NCBI GenBank assembly: GCA_910585015.1
Contig: CAJUCT010000060.1
Coordinates: 1 to 15,553 of the forward strand
DNA: 15,553 bases
Origin: an uncultured Acetatifactor sp.
GTDB lineage: Bacteria; Bacillota; Clostridia; Lachnospirales; Lachnospiraceae
Direction of reading: 5' to 3'
The translations under genes and the position numbers were made by a program. The notes beneath the pieces are model-generated. The model saw only the letters and a list, made by a program, of their open reading frames with translations, was not told the origin of the DNA and made no database searches. Shown piece by piece: positions 6,261 to 11,713 of the stretch; position 1 is the stretch's first letter, and each line of letters opens with the position of its first letter.

Positions 6261-7634
6261 ATGGCAGATGATAAAACCACGAAAATGCCGGAGCAGCCGG
6301 TAACAGATACCGGGCCGGGCAAGGAAACTCCGCCCGAGCCGGAGAAAACGCCTACTCCCCCGGAGGCCGAAAAAAAGACGGAACAGCAGGCAAAGAGCCC
6401 GCAGGTGTCCGTCTATGACTTCGCTGAAATTATGAAAGGAAAGAAGGCCGAGGAACGGGCGGCGGCTTCTGGCGGGGAAAAGCCTGCCCCGGCAAAAACG
6501 GAGAAACCGGAAAAGCAGCCGGAGGCTCCGAAAAAGTCCGAAGGAAAACAGGAAAAGCCCAAAGAGCCCGAGCAGCCGAAGCGCCGGGGCCGTCCTCCGA
6601 AAGAGGATAAGGACAAGACCGCCGCTCCGAAGCTCAAAGCCCCCGCACAGAAAAAGCAGGAAAAGGCACCCAAAGAGAAACCGGAGAAAAAAGCGGCTCC
6701 CACGGTGCAGGCCGCTCCTGCTCCGAAGGAACCCGAGGGGCCGAAGGAGGCTCCCCGCCGTGGCGAGGAACAGATCGTATATATCAAGCTGAACGAGCTC
6801 CACGCCTTCAAGAACCATCCCTTTGAGGTCCGGGACGATGAAGAAATGCGGGCTATGGTGTCCAGCGTCAAGGACAAGGGCGTTACCCAGCCTGCTATCG
6901 TCCGTCCCCGTGAGGATGGCGGCTATGAGATCGTATCCGGCCACCGCCGCCAGAAGGCCAGCGAGCTTGCCGGATATGCGGATATGCCCTGTATCGTCCG
7001 CAACCTGACGGACGATGAAGCCATCACGCAGATGGTGGAGGACAATCTGAACCAGCGCGAAGAAATCCTCCCCAGCGAGCGGGCCAAAGCTCTGAAAATG
7101 CAGCTTGAGGCCATCAAGCACCAGGGCTCCCGCACTTCGGTCCAGATTGACCCGAAGGACGCCGGCAAACGCTCCAACGAGATCGTGGCCGAGCGGAACA
7201 AGATGGCCGTCAAGCAGGTACAGCGGTATATCCGGCTGAATGAGCTGGTCCCCGACCTGATGAAGCTGATGGACGAGAAAAAGCTGGGCTTCACTACGGC
7301 GGTGGAGCTTTCCTACATCGGCAAGAAGAACCAGAACTATATCGCCGTCGCCATCGACAGCCAGCAGTCCTCGCCTTCGCAGGCGCAGGCAAAGCGTATG
7401 CGGGAGCTGGACGAAAAGAAGCTGCTCAACGGGGATGTGATCGACGGCATTATGATGGAGGACAAAAAGGAGGTAGACAAAGTGATTCTGACGGGTGCGG
7501 AACTGAGCAAATACTTCGGCAAGGAAACCACGCCGAGGGAAATGAAAGACCAGATCATCAAGCTGCTGGACGACTGGAAGGGCCAGCAGAAAGAACACGA
7601 AAAGCCGGAGAAGAAAACCGAGCCGGAAAAGTAA
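6261..7634 (+). CDS. ParB/Spo0J-family partition-like DNA-binding protein with long disordered N-terminus
   Basis: A 457-residue protein. Residues 1-170 are low-complexity, rich in Pro, Glu, Lys and Ala, with an AT-hook-like RRGRPPK at about 110. The ParB/sulfiredoxin-type domain starts near residue 171 (IVYIKLNELHAFKNHPF) and includes the nucleotide-binding arginine patch SGHRR (Gly227-Arg230) and VEDNLNQREEI near 259. A helix-turn-helix region follows (SNEIVAERNKMAVKQVQRY), and a charged tail ends the protein. ParB proteins bind parS sites and spread as CTP clamps to help segregate or maintain DNA; many ICEs carry such genes. AGGAGG at 6246-6251 is three bases from ATG 6255 but nine from ATG 6261, so 6261 is chosen. 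No parA gene lies in the window. Confidence 0.9.
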   Translation: MADDKTTKMPEQPVTDTGPGKETPPEPEKTPTPPEAEKKTEQQAKSPQVSVYDFAEIMKGKKAEERAAASGGEKPAPAKTEKPEKQPEAPKKSEGKQEKPKEPEQPKRRGRPPKEDKDKTAAPKLKAPAQKKQEKAPKEKPEKKAAPTVQAAPAPKEPEGPKEAPRRGEEQIVYIKLNELHAFKNHPFEVRDDEEMRAMVSSVKDKGVTQPAIVRPREDGGYEIVSGHRRQKASELAGYADMPCIVRNLTDDEAITQMVEDNLNQREEILPSERAKALKMQLEAIKHQGSRTSVQIDPKDAGKRSNEIVAERNKMAVKQVQRYIRLNELVPDLMKLMDEKKLGFTTAVELSYIGKKNQNYIAVAIDSQQSSPSQAQAKRMRELDEKKLLNGDVIDGIMMEDKKEVDKVILTGAELSKYFGKETTPREMKDQIIKLLDDWKGQQKEHEKPEKKTEPEK

Positions 7635-7641
7635 GCCGAAA

Positions 7642-7664
7642 CTTCGGGTCAAGATGGCCCGAGG
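7642..7664 (+). repeat. intergenic hairpin repeat, copy 1 (after parB)
   Basis: The 10-bp stem 7642-7651 / 7655-7664 has a 3-nt loop (AGA). The arm is CTTCGGGTCA. Two of the ten pairs are G-U wobbles if read as RNA. It begins seven bases after the parB stop. It is one of four copies of the same hairpin located just after stop codons in this block (others at 10091, 11153 and 13534). Confidence 0.85.
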
Positions 7665-7667
7665 ATT

Positions 7668-7684
7668 GCGGGGCGCTGCCCCGC
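7668..7684 (+). terminator. GC-only hairpin after hairpin repeat copy 1
   Basis: GCGGGGC (7668-7674) pairs perfectly with GCCCCGC (7678-7684) around a GCT loop. It lies three bases after copy 1 of the repeated hairpin. There is no T-run, so it is not a standard intrinsic terminator; it may be a pause or RNA-stabilising structure, or a terminator that needs a factor. Confidence 0.5.
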
Positions 7685-7692
7685 GCCCCGAA

Positions 7693-7858
7693 GCTCTGGA
7701 GATATAAATTATTCCCCGTCGCCAGTTATTCCGTAGCATAGCCGGGAAAATCAGTCAAGGGCAACGCCGCCGCAAGCGGTGCCAGAGGCACCCTTGACGG
7801 ATTTCTCCCGGTTATGCTTTTTCCCGGACAAGCGACGGGGATATAAATTCTCCAGAGC
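7693..7858. repeat. 166-nt long imperfect inverted repeat (candidate structured RNA, miniature element or DNA site)
   Basis: Nested arms pair across the whole element: GCTCTGGAG (7693-7701) with CTCCAGAGC (7850-7858); CCCCGTCGC (7714-7722) with GCGACGGGG (7832-7840); AGCATA (7735-7740) with TATGCT (7813-7818); CCGGGA (7742-7747) with TCCCGG (7806-7811); GTCAAGGG (7754-7761) with CCCTTGAC (7791-7798). The tip contains a small TGCC-aga-GGCA hairpin (7780-7790). The sequence ATATAAATT occurs in both arms as a direct repeat (7702-7710 and 7841-7849). It fills most of the 307-nt gap between parB and the next gene, and no convincing coding frame lies inside. Confidence 0.85.
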
Positions 7859-7862
7859 CATC

Positions 7863-7882
7863 CCCCTTCCCGGGGGAAGGGG
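7863..7882. repeat. perfect short palindromic hairpin
   Basis: CCCCTTCC (7863-7870) and GGAAGGGG (7875-7882) are exact complements around CGGG. It follows the large inverted repeat by four bases and lies 59 bases before the next start codon. There is no T-run. It could be part of the same structured leader or a separate pause hairpin. Confidence 0.6.
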
Positions 7883-7941
7883 CGGAGGGGTTGGGCGAAA
7901 CCTTGCTTTCCACAAATCAGAAAGAAATGGAGGTTGAACCA

Positions 7942-8298
7942 ATGAAACGACCTTTGGCCTATCTGACCGCCGCATGGAGCGGTGAGCCGGATATTGATAT
8001 GGAGCTGGCAGCCCACTACTGCCGTCTTGCCTATGAGGCGGGCTTTTCCCCCATCTGCCCGCCTTTGTATCTTCCGCTGTTCTTGAATGACAGCGTTCCC
8101 GAGGAACATAAGGCCGGGATTGATATGCGCCGGGATATGCTGCGGCGCTCCCATACCCTGATCGTCTGCGGCGGTGCGGTGGACGAGGATGTGAAAAACG
8201 ATATTGCGGTTGCCGGGCGGCTGGGTATCGCGGCTACTACGCTGGACGGGGTTCTTGCCGTGAAGGGACACGGCGGCCCGGGCCATGCCGGACATTAA
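7942..8298 (+). CDS. DUF4406/DUF7768-like small protein (nucleoside deoxyribosyltransferase-like fold)
   Basis: A 118-residue soluble protein. The N-terminus RPLAYLTAAWSGEPDIDMEL followed by AAHYCRLAYEAGFSPICPP, then DMLRRSHTLIVCGG and ...KNDIAVAGRLGI, follows the pattern of the small Rossmann-like proteins annotated DUF4406 or DUF7768, distantly related to nucleoside 2-deoxyribosyltransferases; enzyme activity is not established. GGAGG at 7929-7933, eight bases before ATG 7942, decides this start over an in-frame ATG at 7891. It overlaps the methyltransferase gene by 14 nt, so the two are coupled. The GHGGPGHAGH tail lies mostly in this overlap. Such genes often sit in phage and ICE early or establishment regions. 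Confidence 0.75.
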   Translation: MKRPLAYLTAAWSGEPDIDMELAAHYCRLAYEAGFSPICPPLYLPLFLNDSVPEEHKAGIDMRRDMLRRSHTLIVCGGAVDEDVKNDIAVAGRLGIAATTLDGVLAVKGHGGPGHAGH

Positions 8299-9370
8299 GC
8301 TGGGGAGCCTTTTTGACGGGATAGGCGTTTTCCCTCTGGCGGCCTCCCGCTGCGGTATCCGTCCGGTGTGGGCCAGCGAGATTGAAAAAGCACCGATCTC
8401 CATAACCAAAAGGCACTTTCCCGATATGGCGCACTTGGGGGACATTACGAAGGTGGACGGCGGGAAAATCCCGCCTGTCCATGTGATAACCTTCGGCTCT
8501 CCCTGTCAGAACCTTTCTTTGATCGGCAACCGCTCCGGCCTTGCCGGGGCAAAATCCAGCCTGTTTTATCAGGCGTTTCGTATCATACAGGAAATGAGGG
8601 ATGCCACTGATAACCTATATCCAGCTATCGCTGTTTGGGAAAACGTCATGGGAGCGTTTTCTACAAATGACCGGATGGATTTTAGAGCCGTCCTATCCGC
8701 CTTCTCGGACACCGAAGTTCCAATGCCTCCTTCTGGAAGATGGGGAAACGCCGGAATGGTGCGAGGGGGAACGCCTGATGTGTGCTGGCGGCTCATGGAC
8801 GCCCAGTATTGGGCAGGCTCCCGAAGGCTGGCGCGAAGGCAGCGAATTTTCATCGTGGCGGATTTTAGAGGCAAACGTGCCGCCGACATACTATTTAAGC
8901 CCCGTCCAATGCTCCCACTTCCTCCGCCTTGCCGAGAGGGCGGGCGGACCGCCGCCGAAGGAGATCGAACATCTTCTTTTGAAACAGGGCGGCAAATACC
9001 AGTCATCCACCCCTTTCAATGCTTCCGTATGCGGGGAGCGGCAAAAAGGCAGGAAGAAACCGCCTTCCGAAACAGCTTCGGATTATCAACTGACCCTTTT
9101 CCCACTCTTTTAGCCAGCGATGTGACGCCCTTCGCCTTTTGGTACGAGGGCGACCCGGACGGCGGCTGTATCCGCTTCTTGACGGAAACGGAAAGCGAGC
9201 GGCTGATGGGGCTGCCGGAGGGCTGGACAAAGTACGGGGCGGACGGCGAGGAAATCCGGCCTCTGCAACGCTACAAGGCGCTGGGAAATGCGATTGCTCT
9301 CCCTTGCGCCGATTACATCATGGCCGGGATTTATGAAGTGCTGGCAGACCGGGCCGGAAAGGAGGATTGA
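8285..9370 (+). CDS. DNA (cytosine-5)-methyltransferase
   Basis: A 361-residue protein with the ordered C5-methyltransferase motifs: motif I SLFDGIGVFPLA (residues 8-19, cofactor site), motif IV GSPCQNLS with catalytic Cys74, motif VI WENV (Glu119-Val121), motif VIII QRIFIVADF (Gln186 onward), a variable target-recognition region at about 195-310, and motif X ALGNAIALP (Gly334-Asn335). The set is complete, so it is probably active. It transfers methyl from S-adenosylmethionine to cytosine C5; the target site is unknown. No restriction endonuclease is adjacent, which with ArdA next door suggests protection of the element during transfer. There is a short extra stretch (SRRLAR) before QR in motif VIII compared with the usual spacing. 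A long second frame overlaps residues about 106-276. Confidence 0.92.
   Translation: MPDIKLGSLFDGIGVFPLAASRCGIRPVWASEIEKAPISITKRHFPDMAHLGDITKVDGGKIPPVHVITFGSPCQNLSLIGNRSGLAGAKSSLFYQAFRIIQEMRDATDNLYPAIAVWENVMGAFSTNDRMDFRAVLSAFSDTEVPMPPSGRWGNAGMVRGGTPDVCWRLMDAQYWAGSRRLARRQRIFIVADFRGKRAADILFKPRPMLPLPPPCREGGRTAAEGDRTSSFETGRQIPVIHPFQCFRMRGAAKRQEETAFRNSFGLSTDPFPTLLASDVTPFAFWYEGDPDGGCIRFLTETESERLMGLPEGWTKYGADGEEIRPLQRYKALGNAIALPCADYIMAGIYEVLADRAGKED
8601..9113 (+). CDS. 170-codon open frame fully inside the methyltransferase gene (possible overprinted gene, otherwise a shadow)
   Basis: This frame is +1 to the methyltransferase and opens at ATG 8601 with AGGA at 8589-8592, eight bases upstream. The product has N-terminal IQLSLFGKTS, a central PEWCEGERLMCAGGSWTPSI, a YYLSPVQCSHFLRLAERAG motif and C-terminal YQLTLFPLF. 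I recall similar strings (YxLSPxACxGILRRA) in phage proteins encoded at methyltransferase genes. However, part of the resemblance is forced by conserved methyltransferase motifs read one base over: WENV gives FGKTS, and the ILFKP region gives YLSP. It may therefore be only a persistent shadow frame. I keep it because of its length, its start signal and the recalled relatives. Confidence 0.3.
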   Translation: MPLITYIQLSLFGKTSWERFLQMTGWILEPSYPPSRTPKFQCLLLEDGETPEWCEGERLMCAGGSWTPSIGQAPEGWREGSEFSSWRILEANVPPTYYLSPVQCSHFLRLAERAGGPPPKEIEHLLLKQGGKYQSSTPFNASVCGERQKGRKKPPSETASDYQLTLFPLF

Positions 9371-9374
9371 GCCC

Positions 9375-10088
9375 ATGTTTGAAGCCTATATAACCAACAC
9401 GGCCCTGTACCCCATGATGGGGATTGAGGTGGGAACAACGGTCCTTTTCCCCACGACCACACAGGAGGTACAGGCCGCCCTTGCAAAAATCGGGATAGAC
9501 GGAAAGCGGTACAGCGAAGTGTTTATTACCAGCTTTGACAGCGATGTGCTGGGACTGTACGACTATCTGGACGAGTACGAGAACATCGACGAGCTGAACG
9601 AGCTGGGCCATGCCCTGCTGGAAGTACGGGACAAGGGCGGATTGGAAACCTTTGAGGCCGCTCTTGTCTTGGGAAAACACACGGGCAGCGTGAAGGACCT
9701 AATCAACCTGACGCAGAACCTTGACCTCTACCGCTTTTACCCGGATATTTCCGATGATGAAGGGCTGGGCCATCTTTACGCCGACGAGCTGGGGACCATC
9801 GACATACCGGAGCACATTCAAGGCTACTTCGATTATGAGGCATACGGGCGGGATATGCGTATCAACGAGGGCGGCGTATTCGCTCCCGGCGGATATGTGG
9901 CGGCGGACCCGGTTGGCTTCAAGGAGCATTACCACGGGACGCAGGACATACCGCCGGAACACCGGGTATTTGCCTATCCCGAAAAGGCCGAGCCTGTCCA
10001 TTCCATTCTCGGCGCGCTCAAACGGTTTCAAGAGGCCCCGCCCGCTCCGCAAAAGGGCAAGGCGGGGCCTTCCCATGAGGAACGGTAA
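9375..10088 (+). CDS. ardA: ArdA-family antirestriction protein
   Basis: A 237-residue acidic protein. The body (residues 1-165) fits ArdA: FEAYITNTALY at the N-terminus, then DYLDEYENIDELNELGHAL and FEAALVLGKHTG, with strong negative charge overall. ArdA mimics the bent shape and charge of DNA and blocks type I restriction-modification enzymes, protecting incoming DNA during conjugation. It is longer than the roughly 165 residues of Tn916 ArdA; the extra C-terminus (about 170-237) is Pro- and Lys-rich near its end. GGAGG at 9361-9365 gives the start. The gene follows the methyltransferase with a 4-nt gap. Hairpin repeat copy 2 begins 3 nt after its stop. Confidence 0.88.
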   Translation: MFEAYITNTALYPMMGIEVGTTVLFPTTTQEVQAALAKIGIDGKRYSEVFITSFDSDVLGLYDYLDEYENIDELNELGHALLEVRDKGGLETFEAALVLGKHTGSVKDLINLTQNLDLYRFYPDISDDEGLGHLYADELGTIDIPEHIQGYFDYEAYGRDMRINEGGVFAPGGYVAADPVGFKEHYHGTQDIPPEHRVFAYPEKAEPVHSILGALKRFQEAPPAPQKGKAGPSHEER

Positions 10089-10090
10089 GA

Positions 10091-10113
10091 CTTCGGGCCA
10101 ACATGACCCGAAG
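10091..10113 (+). repeat. intergenic hairpin repeat, copy 2 (after ardA)
   Basis: Arm CTTCGGGCCA (10091-10100) pairs with 10104-10113 around an ACA loop, with a single C-A mismatch at position 8 of the stem. It starts three bases after the ardA stop. The closest ATGs for the next gene lie at 10103 (inside this hairpin) and 10115 (just after it). Confidence 0.85.
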
Positions 10114-10114
10114 C

Positions 10115-11151
10115 ATGAAGGAGGTGCATACCATCAACTATTACCCCATCAATGAAGGGGCCGCCCGCCGGGCAAAGGAAATGAACAGCTTTTCCGACTA
10201 CAAGGAAGGGAGCGCAACGGCGGAATACCGGGCAATGGTAGACAAGGCCGCAGCCATAGCCGAACAGCAAAAATCCCGGGTGGACCCCATGTACCATGAG
10301 AAGATCGACCATCTGTTAGACACCTACGCCCGCAAGCTGGCCGAAAACATGAACCAGGGCTTTGCCATTGACGCGAGGGTTCCCTCTGTGCTGATCGCCG
10401 GGCCTTCCAATTTCCCGGTGGGAAAGAAAGAAAAACAGAACCGGGCGCGGGACAGCAACATGGAGGAATGGCGGCATATTCAAGGGCTGCTGGATAAGAT
10501 ACGCAGCACCGGCATGGGCGGTATCAGCGCCGATGACCCGGCGGCCATTGAAAAGCTCCAGAAAAAGCTGGACGGGCTGGAACGCTCCCAGCTCATTATG
10601 AAGGAGGTCAACGCTTATTACCGCAAGCATGGCAAGCTGGACGGCTGTGCGCTGCTGTCGCCTGACCAGATCGAAAAGCTGAAAGCCAGCATGGCGTCAA
10701 GCTGGCGGAGCGACCCGAGGCCCTTTGAAAGCTACCAGCTTACCAACAACAACGCGGAGATCCGCCGGGTAAAGGCCCGTATCGAACAGCTTTCCAAACA
10801 GGCGCAGCGAGAGTTTTCCGGCTGGGAGTTTGACGGGGGCCGTGTGGAAATGAACCGGGAGGACAACCGCTTGCAGGTGTTCTTTGACGGAAAGCCTGAC
10901 GCGGACACCCGGGCCGAGCTGAAAAGCAACGGCTTTCGCTGGGCTCCCAGCGTGGGCGCATGGCAGCGCAGCTCACGGACAACGCCATCCGGGCGGCTGA
11001 CCGTCTGGAATGTATCAAACCGCTGTCCGGCGAAAAACCCTCCCAGCTTCAAAAGAAGCCCTCCATCTTGCAGACCATGCGGGAACAGGGCGAAAAAGTC
11101 CAGACGGAGCCGGAAAAGAAAGCTCCGTCCGGCAGGGATGCCGGGCGGTAA
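10115..11151 (+). pseudogene. conserved ICE protein (DUF3560-like), broken by one frameshift
   Basis: Read through one frameshift it gives about 346 codons. The N-terminus (INYYPINEGAARRAKEMNSF), central TGMGGISADDPAAIEKLQ and C-terminal FFDGKPDADTRAELKSNGFR with WAPSVGAWQR match a protein often found between ardA and pcfB in clostridial ICEs; function unknown. After WQR at 10961-10969 one base is missing: the expected QLTDNAIRAADRLECIKPLS continues in the next frame and stops at TAA 11149-11151. Without the shift the frame runs on to 11227 through hairpin copy 3 with unnatural Arg/Ser/Pro-rich sequence. The start is uncertain: ATG 10115 has no ribosome binding site, while GGAGG 10120-10124 points at ATC 10133. 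A sequencing error is possible. Confidence 0.75.
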
Positions 11152-11152
11152 G

Positions 11153-11175
11153 CCTCGGGCCACATTGGCCCGAGG
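11153..11175 (+). repeat. intergenic hairpin repeat, copy 3
   Basis: Perfect 10-bp stem: CCTCGGGCCA (11153-11162) with TGGCCCGAGG (11166-11175), loop CAT, followed by four T. Compared with copies 2 and 4, stem position 2 has changed from T-A to C-G on both sides, a compensatory change. It begins two bases after the in-sense stop of the frameshifted gene, the same placement as the other copies. Confidence 0.88.
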
Positions 11176-11204
11176 TTTTCTGTTGCCCCGGAGTGTACGG
11201 GGGC

Positions 11205-11221
11205 CTCCCGTCTACCGGGAG
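11205..11221 (+). terminator. second hairpin upstream of pcfB
   Basis: CTCCCG (11205-11210) pairs with CGGGAG (11216-11221) around TCTAC, ten bases before the pcfB ribosome binding site. No T-run follows, so termination is doubtful; it may affect processing or translation of pcfB-virD4. Confidence 0.4.
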
Positions 11222-11242
11222 TCCTGACGGAAAGGAGGTTTT

Positions 11243-11713
11243 ATGCAGGAAGAAGTAAACCAGAAAACAGTTGCCCTTTCGATCAAGACGGCAAAGCTGA
11301 CGGGAAAAGTGCTGGCCGCCGCTCTTGGCAAGGTGGTTCGGGCGCTGCAAAAGCACCACCGGAAGGCGCTGACCCCGCAGGGCCGCCAGAGCGTGAAGAA
11401 GCTGATGAACCACTACGGCGGTAAAAACGCCATGCAGTATGTGGGTGCGCCGAAGGATTTTGACCGGATAGCGAAGGAGTTCCATGTGGACTACGCTTTC
11501 CATAAAGTGAGCCCCGGCCATTACCTGCTGTTCTTCAAAGCCAATCAGGCGGACGCCATCACGGCGGCCTTCCAGAAATACAGTACAAAGGTGCTGAACA
11601 AAGACCAGGACAAGACTTCTATCCTCGGCCAGCTCCGCAAGCTCACGGAGCAGATCAGGACGAAGCCGAAGGAGAAGCAGCGGACCAGAGAGGCGGTGAA
11701 GGACGGACGTTGA
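11243..11713 (+). CDS. pcfB: PcfB-family protein (DUF3801), conjugation coupling-protein partner
   Basis: A 156-residue soluble, basic protein. MQEEVNQKTVALSIKTAKLT, then KVLAAALGKVVRALQ, QSVKKLMNHYGG and a central FHVDYAFHKVSPGHYLLFF followed by the helical ADAITAAFQKYSTKVLNK are characteristic of PcfB/DUF3801. In pCF10-type systems PcfB works with the coupling protein PcfC in docking the relaxosome at the type IV secretion channel. AAAGGAGG at 11231-11238 lies four bases before the ATG. It overlaps the virD4 start (TTGA), the classic pcfB-pcfC arrangement. The lysine-rich C-terminus is probably flexible. Confidence 0.85.
   Translation: MQEEVNQKTVALSIKTAKLTGKVLAAALGKVVRALQKHHRKALTPQGRQSVKKLMNHYGGKNAMQYVGAPKDFDRIAKEFHVDYAFHKVSPGHYLLFFKANQADAITAAFQKYSTKVLNKDQDKTSILGQLRKLTEQIRTKPKEKQRTREAVKDGR

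Noticed and set aside
6105..7739. 544-codon open frame on the minus strand opposite parB
   Set aside because: Its Leu/Arg/Phe-rich composition is what the complement of a GC-rich, Lys/Glu/Pro-rich gene gives. It has no recognisable domain, and the plus strand has a clear ParB with ribosome binding site.
7891..7941. Earlier in-frame start (ATG 7891) for the DUF4406-like gene
   Set aside because: No ribosome binding site before 7891; GGAGG is ideally placed for ATG 7942, where family-like sequence begins.
7726..8445. 239-codon minus-strand frame across the structured gap and the DUF4406-like gene
   Set aside because: It runs through the 166-nt inverted repeat and antisense to a supported gene; no plausible protein features.
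11152..11227. C-terminal extension of the gene before pcfB to 11227
   Set aside because: Sequence after 10969 in that frame is Arg/Ser/Pro-rich and crosses hairpin copy 3; the neighbouring frame carries the family-like C-terminus and stops at 11151.
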